Notes: generated by a model from the sequence alone, not told the origin. A stretch of 64,000 nucleotides of DNA from Bolinopsis microptera (GCF_026151205.1 NC_087084.1:7613394-7677393), one strand, 5' to 3'. Shown: positions 1-15,900, counted from the stretch's first letter. Made by a program: numbers and translations.

Positions 1-1176
1 TGTAACAGAGATCGCCGAACACGATTTTAAAAACTGGTTATACTGATCATTACTAATGGTTCAAATTGCTTTAAATTGCACGTGAATGAAATTATAAGGG
101 GGGAGGGGGGGGGTTGGGGGGAATCCAAAAAGGGCAAGGAATTGGCGAACATTAGCAGGACAAAAGTGGACAGCAAAAATTCTTGCTAATGTGGCGGGTG
201 ATGATGTTTTCATTAAAAGTCACATTTTTTTGGTTCATCCTGTTGATCTGTTTTAAAGTTAATATTGGGGCCGATGTGAGTTCGAGGGACTGTTTGTATT
301 GGAACAATTACATGAATCTAGACCTTTCAGAAATGCAAATTGTGGCATTTTTTATGAAAATGACTTGGGCTTCGAGGGTCAATTACAGCTGAAATTAAAA
401 ACAGGCAGGCAAAAATTCTTTGATTCTTGTTCATCATCAAATTTGTTATGGTTAAAAAGTCGGAGGGAAAAGAACGGAAATACGAGGTCAGAAGATAATG
501 ACTTTCATACAGGTGTAAAAACATTATAAGTACCAGATTAGAAGCACTACTGGTCAGAGTGTGGGTATTTATAGACATGCGCCTGGTGCGAAATCAGAAT
601 GCAGGATCGATATCACGTGGACCATGGGCAAAGCCATATTACTTGTTGGACAGAAACAATGTTGGCTTTGTTTAGGGTTTAGGGTTAGGTATACAAGGTT
701 AGTTTGAACCAAAGTGGTTAAATTTCCTATAAGGAAGAAGCAACGATCAATGCCCAACCTGTCCTGAGATTTAACACGTGTTTTTATAACTGATGCTCCG
801 ATAATAAGACGATACAGAAATTAGTTGACATCGAAATCATAATGATTGGAAAATAATCTCGTAGTTTATTTGAAATTTTATTGTTCTGGAAAGCCAATCA
901 ATTCAAAAGTAATAATGTGTTCTATGCTATCTAATTATTCGTTAAATTTGTTGAACCATCTATAATTTTGGACCCTGCGACTAGTGTCTAGCGTGTCTGG
1001 CTTGTTGATTAAAAATTACTGTATCAGACATTAATTCTGTAGATTGTATTTCTTCTCTCTCATTACCTGTGCATTGGTTTTTTGCATCGCGAAGAAGAGC
1101 AGGCTGCAGCAAAAGTTAAAGCAAACCCGACAGTACTTTTTCTACGTTTTATGCCAAGATGTTTTTCAAACGAATC
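1..1176. other. unassigned sequence left of the satellite array
   Basis: AT-rich DNA with a G-rich homopolymer stretch near 98-121. Only short ORFs (under 85 codons) occur, and none resembles a known family. I saw no exon-like conserved block, RNA gene or transposon terminus. It joins the array at about 1,177 inside the palindrome core of a unit, so this side is a truncated junction and not a unit boundary. Confidence 0.5.
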
Positions 1177-4100
1177 AATAGATTAAGAAGAATACCCAAA
1201 GGCAGTAGCATGCTTTGGGTAGTTCTTTTTACTTATTATTAAGTTATTCTTATAGAATTAGCTGAGTTTATTGGAATTTTTGCAGTATCAGCTGTACTCG
1301 GCAAAGAAATTTCAATAAACTTCAAGCTAATTCAATAAGTAATAACTACCAACCTTACCCCGAAATACTAGGATCGACCCGAACGCAACCAACGTGATTT
1401 TTACTGCATCTGATGATGTAATCAATCGAAACTTATTAACGATTGTAGCCGTGAATGAATGGGGAAAAGGAGCGACCGATTTCATTCTCGTATCATTTGC
1501 ATTTGAGTAACGGTCAATCAAATTTTTATCATTTCTTTTGTTTGGGATGAGAGACACTGGCAGCGGTCCACTTCTACCCATTGTTTATGGGTTTTGGTCA
1601 AATATCATCGTTTTTGATTAATGTCTGCGGGTACTTTATAAAGTCGAAATATAAAATGATATCTTATGAATAAGGAGGAAGTTTTCAACGATTTTCGAAA
1701 TGTTTCCTTTGAGAAAACATTTCCTTGTGTTTGGGTAAGACATATCGGTCGATCACTGACTGCGAATTTGCCACTTTATACTCATTCATGTTGGCATTAA
1801 ATTTATATATATTGACTTTGACTGTCGGTGTAAAGCAGTGAATTTTGTTCGATATCACGATATGAGCAAAATTATCACCTTTCCGACTCGTGCAATACTA
1901 TGAGCCGGCCGTGCGATGCGCATCCAATATGAATCGCCGTAATTTCGCCGTGTTGGTTGTTTTTCTATATGGTTTGATAAGCATGACAAAGTTTCAAAGT
2001 ATTTCAGAAGACTTGTTTAATCACAACGGCACTCAACGTTTACAGAATATGGTAAAAACAGCATATTTTCAGTGATTTTAGCAATTTTTAATCAATTTGG
2101 GGCCGTGTCCCCAATGTGCAAACTTTTCGATAGTTCAACTTTAAAACTAGCCCTTATTCACAATTTATACCTATAGGAAGCAGAACTGAGCTCCAACAAC
2201 CCAAGGGATAGTTGAAAACACCAGAGAATACTAAATCGCAAAATGACGTTTTTATAAAATAATCTTTAAAAGCACAAACTTCAATGGCACAACAAATATC
2301 TTTATGAGGAGCAGGTAGGAGAAACTTTCCGGTTTCGGATTTCAGAATGCTTGAACTATTATCTAAGGTGAAAATGTCCTCAGTTTTTGAATAAAAAGTA
2401 CTCTTACTGGTGTAAACTCGTTTGAAAAGTTGTTTATTTGTCAAAAATCAAGTTTTAAAAGACACTTAATTTGATGCCGTCATCCAAGTGGTGATGATGA
2501 CGTTTAAATTTTTTTTCGATATAATTAAAATGATGTGTTAACAATTATCTTTAAGACCTTGTGGTCGGAAATTGCTGTATCTTTTATACTTTTGAATCTA
2601 CCGGACACTAAATTCAGGCTACATTGACTACATTTGACTGGCAAAGCGTATATCCTGGTATATCACAGTGCTGGCAAGCACGAGCGGTGTCTTTGTTGGG
2701 GTATCTAAGTTATCCCCTTTACTTTTGTACCCCTTTTATATTATACCCTTTACTAAATATAACCCTTTTGAACTGTCGGAAGCCTCTTTCAGTGAACGCG
2801 TAGCGTGCACTACGGCGAGGCGGCGGCCTTCGGCCCGCCGCCTCGGCTAGGATGTTTTTAGGCGTTAAGACTCATCGGAAGTCGTCAGCAGATTTTTTTT
2901 AGTTCAAAACATTCTAATTGTGTCGAAGATGACAGGATAAAAAATTAGTTTATGTTGGGGTTTTTAAGAAATTTAGCTAAAATACTCGCCAGCACTGTAT
3001 ACGAATTTCGGTAAAAACCCAAATTCGCCATATTAGGTGCCTTAAAACCATGTTAAATTGAGTTAGAGATCTGACATTTTTAGGGCGGTCTAGACGTTCT
3101 GACCAATTCGGGACTGCAAAAAAGTTTCAGGTTTAGGAGCATCGGAAATGGGTTTTCTAGAACCCTGTTTTTTCGTAGATTGTCGTGATATTTATTATAT
3201 ATTATATATTATTTGACCAAAAACCCATAACAGGGTAGAGTGGACCACTGCCAGTGTCTCTCTTTCCCAAACATAAAGATTGATATTATATTTGATTGAC
3301 GTTCTCAAATGCAAATTGATACCGGAGAATGAAATCGGTCGCTCGCTTTTCCCATTCATTTACAATTGTAATAGTTTAAGAAGAACTACCCAAAGGCAGC
3401 TAGTGCCTTTGGGTAGTTCTTCTTAATTATTATTAAGTTATTACATATTGAATTAGCTGATTTTTATTGAATTTCTTTGACCGAGTACCTGTAACTCGGC
3501 AAAAAATTCAAAAAATTCAGCTAATTCAATAAGTAATAAATTACCATACCTTACCGAAAATACTAGGTATCGACCGGAACGCAACCAAAGAGATTTTTAC
3601 AGAATCATGATTGATGGAATCAATCGAAAACTTATTACAATCGTTAGCCGTTTGAATGAATGAATATGGGAAAAAGGCGAAGGACGATTTCATTCTCAGG
3701 TATCATTTTGCATTTTGAGAACGGTCAATCAAATTATATCATTTCCTTTTGTTTGGGAAAGAGAGACAATGGCAGCGGGTCCACTCTACCATGATTATTG
3801 GGTTTTGGTCAAATATCATCGCTTTTTGATTAATGTCAGCGGTACTTTTATAAAGTCGAAATATAAATGATATCTTCATTATAAGGTGGAAGTTTCAACG
3901 ATTTTCGAAAATTTTTCCTTTGAAATCATTTCCTTGTGTTTGGGTAAGCATATCGTCGATCACTGACTGAATTTGCCACTTTTATTACTCATTCAGTGGC
4001 TTTAAATTTATATATAATGACCATTGAACCGTCGTGTATAGAAGAATTTGTTCGAAATCACGAATGAGCAAAATTATCACTTTTCGCACGGAGCAAACTA

Positions 4101-7100
4101 TGAGCGGACGTTGCGTGCGCATCCAATATTGAAAGCCGTAAATTTCGCGTGTTGGTGTTTTTATTGTTTGATAGCTGCAAAGTTGCAAAGTATTTCAAGT
4201 GAGAACTGAATCACAACGGCACACCACGTTTACAGAAAATGGTTAAAACAGCAATTTTCAGTGATTTTTAGCAATTTTTAATCAATTTGGGCGTTTCCCC
4301 ACGTGTTGCAACTTTATTTCAACTTTAAAACTAGCCTAATACACAATTTATACCTTTAGAAGCAGAATGAGCTCCACAACCCAAGGGATAGTGCAACACC
4401 AGAGAATACTAAAATCGCAAATTGACTGTTTTATAAATAATTCCTTCAAAATGCACAAACTTCAATGGCAAATATCTTTATGAAGGCAGCAAGGTTAGAG
4501 AACTTTCGGTAGATTAGTCTGAATGCTTGAACAATTATCTAAGGTGAAAGGTCCTAAGATTTGATAACATTACTCCTTAAGTGTTAAATCTGTTTGAAAA
4601 GTTTGTTATTTTGTCAAAAAATAAGTTTTAAATACACTTATTTGATGACGTCACAACGTGGTGATGATGACTTTAAAATTATTTTTCGATATAAGTAAAA
4701 CTGAAGGTAACAATTATCTTTAAAGACCTGTGGTCGATATTGCTGTATCTTTTATACTATGAGTCTCCGCGACACTTAATTCAGGCTACAATTGACTACA
4801 TTTGACTGGCAAAGCGTCTATCCCTGAATATCACAGTGCTGGGGGCAAGCACTGAGCGGTGTCTTTGTTGGGGGCTATACTATGTACTCCCTTACTATTG
4901 TACCCACCTGTAATATTATACCCTTTACTAATATACCCCTTTTGTACTCGTCGGAAGCTCTTTACGTGCACGCGAAGCGTGCATCCGGCGGAGGCGGCGG
5001 CCTTCGGGCCCGCCGCCTCCGCAGGAGTTTTTCAGGCGTAAGACACATCGGAAGTCGTATCAGCAGATTTATTTTTAGTTCAAAAAACATTCTATTTTGA
5101 TGTCGAAGATGACAGGAATAAATATAGTTATGTTGTTTTATAAGACAATATTGCATAAAAATACTCGCCAGCACTGTTATACGAATTCGGTTTAAAAAAC
5201 CCAAATTCGCCATATTCAGGTGCTTAAAACCATGTTAAAATTGTGTTAGAGATTGTCATTTGTTTCCAGGGTATAGACGTTGACCAATCGACTGCAAAAA
5301 AGTTTCAGTTTCAGGAGCATCGGGAAATGGGTTTTCTAGAACCCCTGTTTTACGATAGATTGTCGTGATATATATATATATTATATTTTGGACCAAATCC
5401 CTAATCATGGGTAGGTGACCTTGCAGTGTCTCTCTTTCCCAACAAACGAATGGATATTAATTTGTTTGACGTTCTCAAATGCAAAATGATACCGAGAATG
5501 GATATCTGTTCGCTCGCTTTTCCCATTCATTTCAATTGTAATAGATTTAGAGAACTACCCAGGCAGCTAGTGACTTGGGGTAGTTTTCTAATTATTATTA
5601 AGTTATTGCTTATTTGAATTAGCTGAAGTTTATTGAATTTTTTGCCGAGTACAGCTGTATCGGCAAAAAAATTCAATAAACTTCAGCTAATTCAATAAGT
5701 AAGTAATAACTACCAACCTTACCGAACTAGGTATCGACCCGAACGCACTAAGAGATTTTTTACAGTTCTGATTGATGTAATCAATCGATACTTTTTACAA
5801 TTCGTTAAGCCGTGAATGAATGGGAAAGCGAGCGACGATTTCATTCTCGTATTCATTTTGCATTTGAGAACGGTCAATCAAGGTAATATCATTTCCTTTT
5901 GTTTGGGGAAAGAGAGACACTGGCGCGGTATGTCACTCTACCCATGATTTATGGGTTTTGGTCAAATATCATCGCTTTTTGATTAATGTCAGGGGTACTT
6001 GATAAAGTCGAAATATAAACTGATTTTCTTCATTATAAAGGAGGAAGTTTCAACGATTTCGAAATTTTTCCTTTCCATTTGAAAACATTTCTTGGTGTTT
6101 GGGTAAGCATATCGGTCGATCACTGACTGAATTTGCACTTTATGACTTCATTCAAAGTTGGCATTTCTAAAATTTATATATAATGACATTGAACTGTCGT
6201 CGTGGTAAAGCAGATTTGTTCGAAATCACGAAGGAGCAAAATTATCACCTTTCGCACGTGCAAAATATGAGGCGGACGTTGCGTGGCATCCAATAATTGA
6301 TCGCGTAAATTTCGCGTGTTGGTGTTGTATTATATAGTCTGATAAGCATGCAAAGTTTCAAAAGTATTTCAAGAAGAAACTGTAATCACTATAACGGCAC
6401 ACCAACGTTTACAGGAAATATGGTTAATAAAAAAAACAGCAATTTTCTAGTGATTTTAGCATTTTTAATCAATTTGGGGCGTGTCCCACGTGTGCAAACT
6501 TTTCGATTTTCAACTTTAAAACTAGGGGGGGGGGGGCTAAGACTCCAATTTACTACTATAGGAAGCAGAACTGTGCTCCACACCAAGGGAACTAGTGCAA
6601 CACCAGAGAATTACTAAATCGCAAAATTGAAGTTTTTTTAAAATAATTCTACAAAAAAAGCACAAACTCTCAATGGCAAATACTTTATGAGGAGCAAGGT
6701 AGAGAAACTTTCCGGTTAGATTTTCTGAATGCTTGAACAATTATCTAAGGTGAAAATGTCCTTCTGATTTTGAATAAAATTACTCCTTAATGGTGTAGAA
6801 TCAGTTGAAAAGTTGTTATTTTGTCATAAATCCATGTTTAAAAACACTTAAATTTGATGGACGTCATCAAGTGGTGATTGTGACGTTAAATTATTTTTCG
6901 ATATATTAAAACTGAAGTGTAAACAATTATCTTAAGACCTGTGGTCGGAAAATTGCTGTATCTTTTATACTTTGAATCTCCGGACACTTAATTCAGGCTA
7001 CAATTTGACTAATTGCTGGCAATGCGTCTAGCCCTGATATCCACAGTGCTGGCAGCACGAGCGGTGTCTTGTTGGGTATACTTTGTACTCCCTTTACTAT

Positions 7101-9943
7101 TGTACCCCTTTAATATTATACCCCTTTACTAATATTAACCACTTTTGTACTCGTCGGAAGGCTCTTTCGTGCAAGCGAAGCGGTGCACTCCGGCCGGAGG
7201 CGGCCGGCCTTCGGCCGCCGCTCCGGCAGGAGTTTTTCAGGCGTTAAGATCTCTCGGAAGTCGTTCAGCAGATTTATTTTTAGTTTCAAAACATTCTAAT
7301 TTGATGTCGAAGATGACAGGAATAAAAATAGTTATGTTGGGGATTTTTAGAAATTTGAATAAATACTCGCCAGCCACTGTTATACGTTATTCGGTAAAAA
7401 AACCCAAAATCGCCATATCAGGTGCCTTAAAAAAACCATGGTTAACATTGAGTTAGTGATTGAATTTTCAGGGGTCTAGACGGTTGACAATCGACTGCAA
7501 AAAAAGTTTCAGGTTTCAGGAGGCTCGGGAAATGGGTTTTCTAAGAACCCTGTTTTACGATAGATTGTCGGGATTTTAAAACATATATATATATATATTA
7601 TTTGACAAAACCCATAATCATGTAGAGTGGACAACTGCGGTCTCTCTTTTTCCAAACAAAAGAAATGATTATTAATTTGATTGCCGTTCTCAATGCAAAA
7701 TGATCCGAGGAATTGAAATCGGTCGCTCGCTTTCCCATTCAATTTACAAATTGTAATAGATTAAAGAACTACCCAAGGCAGCTAGTTGAATTTGGGTAGT
7801 TTCTTCTTAATTATTATTAGTTATACTTATTGAATTAGCTGAAGTTATTGTATTTTTTGCCGAGTTCAGCTGTACTCGGCAAAAATTCAAAACTTCAGCT
7901 AATTTCATAAGTAATAACTACCAAAAAACCCTTACCCCGAAAATACTAGGTATCGACCGAACGCAACCCCAAGAAGATTTTTACTGCATCTGATTGATGT
8001 AATCACTCGAAACTTATTAAATTCGTAAGCCGTGGAATGAATGGGAAAAGCGAGCGCCCGATTTCATTCTCGGTATCATTTTGCATTTGAGATACGGGTC
8101 AATCAAATTAATATCTTTTCCTTTTGTTGGGAAAGAGAGACACTGGCAGCGTCCACTCTACCATGGTATGGGTTTTGGTCAAATATCATACGCTTTTTGA
8201 TTAATGTCAGCGGGGTACTTTATAAAGTCGAATTATAAAACTGATATCTTCATTAATAAGGAGGAGGGAAGTTTCAAGATTTCGAAATTTTTCCTTTGAA
8301 ACATTTCCTTGTGTTTGGGTAAGATATCGGTCGATCACTGACTGAATTTGGCACTTTATACTCTTTCAAGTTGGCATTAAATTTATTTTTAATGTCATTG
8401 AAATGTCGTGGTAAAGCAGATTTGTTAGAAATCGATGAGCAAAATTATACCTTTCGCACCGTGCAATACTTATGAGCGGACGTTGCGTGGCGCATCCATA
8501 TTGAATTCGCCGTTAAATTTTCGCGTGTTGGTGTTTTTTATATTGTTTGATAAGGCATGCAAAGTTTCAAGTATTTCAGAAGTAACTGTAATCACAACGG
8601 CACCAACGTTTACAGAAAAATGGTATAAAAACAGCATTTTTCTATGATTTAGCAATTTTTTTATCAATTTGGGCGTGTCCCAACGTGTGCAACTTTCGAT
8701 TTTCAACTTTAAAACTAGCCTAATACACAATTTTTACCTATAGGAAGGCAGAATGAGCTCCACTACCCAAGGGATAGTGCAACACCAGAGAATACTAATT
8801 CGCAAAATTGACGTTTTTTTAAAATAATTCTTCTAATAACAGCACAAACTTCAATGGCAAATGTCTTTATGAAGAGCAAGTAGAGAAACTTTCCGGTAGA
8901 TTTTCAGAATGCTTGAACAATTTATCTACAGGTTAAAAATGTCCCTCAGATTTGAATTTAATTACTCTAATGGTGTAAATATCAGTTTGGAAACAGTTGT
9001 TATTTTGTCAAAAATCAAGTTTTAAAAACACTTAATTTGATGTACGTCATCAGTGGTGATGATGATTTAAATTATTTTTCGATATTAATAAAACTGAAGT
9101 GTAAACAATTATCTTTAAGACCTGTGGTCGGGTAATGCCTGTATCTTTATACTTCGTTTGAATCTCCGGACACTTATTCAGGCTACAATTGACACTTTTG
9201 ACTGGCAAAGCGTCTATCCTGAATTTCACTGTGCTGGCAAGCTCGAGCGGTGTCTTTGTTGGGGGGTATACTATGTATCCCTTTACTATGTACCCCCTTT
9301 AATATTATAACCCTTTACTAATATAACCCCTTTTGTACTCGTCGGAAGCCTCTTTCGTGCACGCGAAGCGTGTGCAATCCGGCGGAGGCGGCGGCTTCGG
9401 CCCGGCCGCTCCGGCAGGAGTTTTTCAGGCGTTAAGACTCATCGGAAGTCGTTCAGCAGATTTATTTTTAGAATTCAAAACATTCTAATTTGATGTCGAA
9501 GATGACAGGAATAAAAAAATATTTATGTGGGATTTTTAAGAAATTTGCATAAATACTCGCTCAGCATGATTTTATACGAAAATTCGTAAAAAACCAATCG
9601 CCATATTCAGGTGCCTTAAAAAACCATGTTAAATTGAGTTAGAGATTGACATTTTTCAGGGGTTCTAGACGTTGACCACATCGACTGCAAAAAATGTTTC
9701 AGGTTTCAGGAGCATAGGGAAATGGGTTTTCTAGAACCCCTGTTTTACGATAGATTGTAGTGATTATATATATATATATATTATTTGACAAAAACCATAA
9801 TCATGGGTAGAGTGGAACCACTGCCAGTGTTCTCTTTCCCAACAAAGGAAATGATATTAATTTGGTTGCCGGTTCTCAATGCAAAATGATACGAGAATGA
9901 AATCGGTCGCTCGCTTTTCCCATCATTTACAATTGTAATAGAT

Positions 9944-9991
9944 TAAGAAAGAACTACCAAAGGCAGCTAGCTGCCTTTGGGTAGTACTTAT
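9944..9991. repeat. PAL1: ~48-bp near-perfect palindrome (one of 15)
   Basis: Arms of about 22 nt meet at a CTAG centre; the core CAAAGGCAGCTAGCTGCCTT is self-complementary. The same palindrome recurs once per unit, for example near 3375, 16620, 23231 and 32163, with copy-to-copy indels. The consensus across copies is a perfect inverted repeat with arms beginning AAGAAGAACTACCC and ending GGGTAGTTCTTCTT. It could form a cruciform or, if transcribed, a hairpin. The left edge of the whole array also falls at a PAL1 copy. Confidence 0.85.
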
Positions 9992-12900
9992 TAATTATCT
10001 ATTAAGTTATTACTTATTGAATTCAGCTGGGATGTTTATTGAATTGTTTTGCCGAGTACAGCTGAACTCGAGCAAAAAATTCAATAACTTCAGCTAATAC
10101 AATAAGTAATAAATAACCTACCTTACCCCGAAATACTAGGTATCGACCCGAACGCAACACAGAGATTGTTTACTCAGCATTCTGATTGATTGTTAATCAA
10201 TCGAAATATGTACAATTCGTAAGACCGTGAGGAGAATGGGAAGCGAGCGACCGATTTCATTTCGGTATCATTTTGCATTTGAGAACGGTTCAATCAAATT
10301 AATATCATTTCCTATTGTTTGGGAAAAGAGAGACACTGGCCAGCGGTCCACTTACCATGAATAGGTTTGGTCAAATATCATCGCTTTTTGATTTTGTCAG
10401 GCGGTACTTTTAATGTCGAATAATATTAAACTGATATCTTCATTATAAGGAGGAAGTTTCATCGATTTCGAAAATTTTTCCTTTGAAACATTCTTGTGAT
10501 TGGGTAAGCATATCGTCCGATCACTGACTTGAATTTGCCACTTTATTACTCATTTAGTTGGCATTTTAATTTTTATATAATGACATTGAACTGTCGTGGT
10601 AAGCGAATTTTGTTCGAAATCACGAATTGAGCAAAATTATCACCTTTCGCACGTGCAAACTATGAGCGGACGTTGCGTGGCATCCAATATTGAATCGCCG
10701 TAAATTTTCGCGTGTTGGCTGTTTTTTATATAGTTGATAAGCATGCAAGTTTCAAGTATTTCAGAAGAACTGTAATCACAACGGCACAACAACGTTTACA
10801 GAAATGTTAATTAAAATTAAACAGCAATGTCAGTGATTTTAGCAATTTTTAAATCAATTTGGGCGTGTCCCCACGTGTGCAAACTTTTCGATTTTTCAAA
10901 CTTTAAAACTAGCCTTAATACACAATTTATACTCATCTAGGAAGACAGAACTGAGCTACACAACCCAAGGGGATAGTGCAACACCAGAGAATAATAATCG
11001 CAAAATTGATGTTTTTATAAAATATTCTTCAAAAAGCACAAACTTCAATTGGCAAATATCATTATGAAGGAGCAAGGTAGAGAAACTTTCCGGTAGATTT
11101 TCATGAATGCTTGAACAATTATCTAAGGTGAAAATGTCTCAGATTTTGAATAAAATTATCTCTAATGGTGTAAAATCAGTTTGTAAAGTTGTTATTTTGT
11201 CAAAAATCAGTTTTAAAAACACTTTATTTGATGGACGTCAATCAAGTGGTCATGATGACGTTAAATTTTTTTTCGATTAATTTAAAACTGAAGTGTAACA
11301 ATTATCTTAGACCTGTTGGTCGGAAATTGCTGTATCTTTTTACTTTTGAATCTCGACACTTAAATTCAGGCTTTACAATTGACTTAAATTTGACGGGCAA
11401 AGCGTCTATCCCTGAATATACTAGTGCTGGCAAGCACGAGCGGTGTCTTTGTTGGGGGTATACTATGTACTCCCTTTACTATTGTAACCCTTTTAATTTT
11501 TATAACCTTTACTAATATAACCCCTTTTGTACTCGTCGGAGCCTCTTTCGTGCACGCGAAGCGTGCACTACGGCCGGAGGCGGCGCTTCGGCCGCCGCCT
11601 CCCGGAGGAGTTTTTTTCAGCGTTAAGACTCTTCGGATAGTCGTCAGCAGATTTAGTTTTTAGTTCTATACATTTAATTTGATGTCGAAAGATGGACAGG
11701 GAATATAAAAGGTTATGTTTTTCTTGGATTTTTAAGAAATGTGCATAAAAGAATATCGCCCAGCACTGTTATACGAAATCGGTAAAAAACCCAAATTCGC
11801 CATATTAGGTGCCTTAAATACACGTTAAAATTGAGTTAGAGATCTGACATTTTTTTCAGGGCGTCTAGACGTTGACCAAAATCGATGCAAAAAGAGTTTC
11901 ATGTTTCAGGTGCATCGGGAAATGGGTTTTTAGAACCCCTGTTGGTATTACGATAGATTGTGTGATATTTATAATTTATTTATATTATTTGACCAAAACC
12001 CATTAAATCATGAGTAGTGTGACCACTGCAGTGTCTCTCTTTCCAAACATAAAGGAAAAGATATTAATTTGAGTGACCGTTCTCAAATGCATAAGATACC
12101 GAGAATGAAATCGCGTCGCTCGCTTTTACCATTCATTTACAATTGTAATAGATTAAGAGAACTACCAAAGGCTGCTAGCTGCCTTTGGGAAGTTCTTCTT
12201 ATTTTTTTAAGTTATTACTTATTGAATTACCTGAAGTTATGAATTTTTTGCCGGGGTACAGCTGTATGGCAAAAAAATTCTATAAACTTCAGCTAATTCA
12301 ATAAGTAATTTACTACCAGCCTTACCCCCGAAATATAGGTATCGACCCGAACGCACCCAAGGAGTTTTTTACTGCATCTGATTGATGTAATCAATCGGAA
12401 ACTTATACAAATTCGTAAGCGTGAATGAATGGGAAAAGAGAGCTGACGATTTCATTCTCAGGTTATCAAATTTTGCATTGAGAACGGTCAATCAATTAAA
12501 ATTCATTTCTTTTTTGTTTGGGGAATGAGAGGCACTGCAGCCGGTCCACTCTACCATGATTATGGGTTTTGGTCAAATATCATCGCTTTTTGATTAATGT
12601 CAGCGGGTACTTTATAATGTAGAAATATAAACTGATTTCTTCATTAATTGGAGGAAGTTTCAACGATTTCGATATTTTTCCTTTTGAAAACATTTACTTG
12701 TGTTTGGGTATGCATATCGGTCGATCACTGACTGCAATTTGCCACTTTTACTCATCTAGTTGGCATTAATTTATATATAAGACATTGAACTGTCGTGGGT
12801 TTATAAGCAGAATTTGTTCGAAATCTCACGAAGAGCAAATTATCGCACCTTTTCGACGTGCAAACTATGAGCGGACGTTTGCGGTGCGGTCATCCAATAT

Positions 12901-15900
12901 TGAATCGCCAGTGTAATTTTGCGTGTTGGTTGTTTTATATATAGTTGATAATGCATGCAAAGTTTCAAAGTATTTCAGAAGAAGACTGTAATCACAACGG
13001 CACCACCAACGTTTACAGAAAATGGTAGAAAAACAGCAATTTTCAGTGATTTTTAGCCAATTTTTCACAATTTGGGCGTGTCCCCAGCTTGTGCAACTAC
13101 TTTTCGATTTTCAACTTTTAAAACTAGGCCTATATACACAATTTATTCCTATTGGAAGCAAACTGAGCTCCGCACCCAAGGGATTGTGGCAACACCAGAG
13201 AATACTAATCGCATATTGGGGAACGTTTTTATAAAATAATTTCTTCAAAAGCACAAACTTCAATGGCAAATATCTTAAGAAGGAGCTAGGTAGAAGGAAA
13301 CTTTCCGGTTGATTTTCAGAATGCTGATCAATTATCTAAGGGTGGATAAATGTCCTCTGATTCTGAAAAAATTACTCCTTAATGGTGTAAAATCAGTTTG
13401 AAAAGTTGTTTTTTTTTGTCAAAAATTCAGTTTTAAAAAACTTAATTTGATGAATTCATCAAGTGGTGATGGATGGGCGTTAAATTATTTTTTCGATATA
13501 TTAAAAAATGAAGTGTAAACCAATATCTTTAAGAATGTGGCGGAATTGCTGTATTCTTTTATACTTTTGAATCTACGGACACTTAATTCTGGCTTCAATT
13601 GATACATTTGTCTGGCCCAAGCGTCTATCCTGAATTTCACAGTGTGGCAAGCAGAGCGGTGTCTTCTGTTGGGGTATACTTTGTACTCCCTTACTATTGT
13701 ACCCCCTTTATATTATATACCTTTACTAATTATAACCCTTTTGTACTCGGCGGAAGCCTCTTTTCGTGCACGCGAAGAGTGCACTCCGGCCGGAGGCGGC
13801 GGCCTTTGGCCCGACAGACTACAGGCAGGTGTTTTTCAGGGTCAAGACTCATCGGAGTCGGTTCAGCAGATGTATTTTTAGTTCAATAACATTCTAATTT
13901 GATGTCGAAGTTGGACAGGAATTTAAAAATAGTTTTGTTGGGGATTTTTAAAGAAATTTGCCATAAAATACTCGCAGACTGTTATACGAAATTCGGTAAA
14001 ATAAAAAAAATTAAAACCCCCAAAATCGCCATATTCAGGTGCCTTAAAAACATGTTAAATTGAGTTAGTGATCAGACATTTTTCCCCCCAGGGCGTCTAG
14101 GACGTTGACCAAATCGACTGCAAAAAAGTTTTAGTGTTTCAGGTGCATCGGGAACTGGGTTTTCTAGAACCTGTTTTACGATGATTGTCGTGATATATTT
14201 ATATTTATTTATTATTGACCATAACCATAATATGGTAGAGTGGACACTGCAGTGTCTCTCTTTCCCAAACAAAAGGAAATGATATTAATTTGATTGACCG
14301 TTCTCATATGCAAAATGATACCCGAGAATGAAATCGGTTCGCCGCTTTTCCATTCATTTACAAATTGTAATAGATTAAGAGGAACTACCCAAGGCAGCTA
14401 GCTGCCTTGGTTAGTTTACTTAATTATTATTAAGTTATTACTTATTGGTATTTGATGAAGTTTATTGAATTTTTTGCCGAGTACAGCTGTACTCGGCAAA
14501 AAATCATAAACTTCAGCTAATTCAATAAGTAATAACTACAACACTTACCCGGAAATACTAGGTATAGACCCGCAACGCAACCAAAGAGATTTTTTACAGA
14601 CATGTCTGATTTGATGTTGTCTGTAATTCAATCGAATCTTATTACATTTTGTGAGCCGTGAATGATTGGGAAAAGCGAGCGACCGATTTCATTCTCGGTT
14701 TCATTTTGCATTGAGAACGGTCAATTCAAATTAATATCATTTCCTTTGGTTGGAAAGAGAGACACTGGCAGCAGGTTTCACTGAACCATGATTATGGGTT
14801 TTTGGTCAAATTTCATCGCTTTTGATTAATGTCTGCGTGTTCTTTATAAAGTCGAAATATAAATGAAATCTTCATTATTAGGTGAAGTTTCATCGATTTC
14901 GAAATTTTTCCTTTGAAAACATTTCTTGTGTTTGGGTAAGCATATCGGTCGATCACTGACGAATTGGCCACTTTATACTCATTCAAGTTGGCTTTAAAAG
15001 TTATATATAAATGACATTGAACTGTCGTGGTAAAGGCAGATTTGTTCGAAATCACGAATGAGCAATTTATCACCTTTCGCACGTGCAAACTATGAGCGGC
15101 CGTTGCGTGCGCATCCAATATTGAATCGCCGTAAATTTTCGCGTGATGTTGGTGTTTTATTTTATAGTTTGGATAAGCATGCAAAGTTTCATAAAGTATG
15201 TCAGAAGAACTGTAACACACGGGCACACCACGTTTACAGAATTGTTAAAAAACAGCAATTTTCAGTGATTTTAGCCAATTTTTAAATATCAATCTTGGGC
15301 TGTGTTCCCAAGTGTGCAACTTTTCGATTTTCAACTTTAAAACTAGCCTATACACATTTAAACCTATAGGAGCAAGAACTGAAGCTCCACAACCCAAGGA
15401 TAGTACTGCAACACCTGAGAATACTAAATCGCAAAATGACGTTTTTATAAAATAATTCTTCAAAAAGCTCCTAAAAAAAAAAACTTCAATGGCATAAGAT
15501 CTTTATGAAGGAGCAAGGTAGAGAAAATTTCCGGTAGATTTTCTGAATGCTTGATCTATTATCTAAGGTGAAAAATGTCATCAGTTTTATTTTGAATAAA
15601 AATTACTCCTTATATGGTGTAAAATCAGTTGAAAAGTTGTTATTTTGTCCAAAAATCATGTTTAAAACACTTTAATTTTGATGACGTCATCATGGGGTGA
15701 TGATGACGTTATAATTATTTTTCGATATAATTAAAACTGAAGTGTAAACCCAATTATCTTAAGACCTGTTGGTCGGAATTGCTGTACTTTCTTACTTTTG
15801 AATCTCCGCGGGGGGACAACTTTTAAAAGTCAGGCTACATTTGACTTACATCTTGACCTGGCAAAGCGTTCTATACCTGAATATCACAGTGCTGGCAAGC

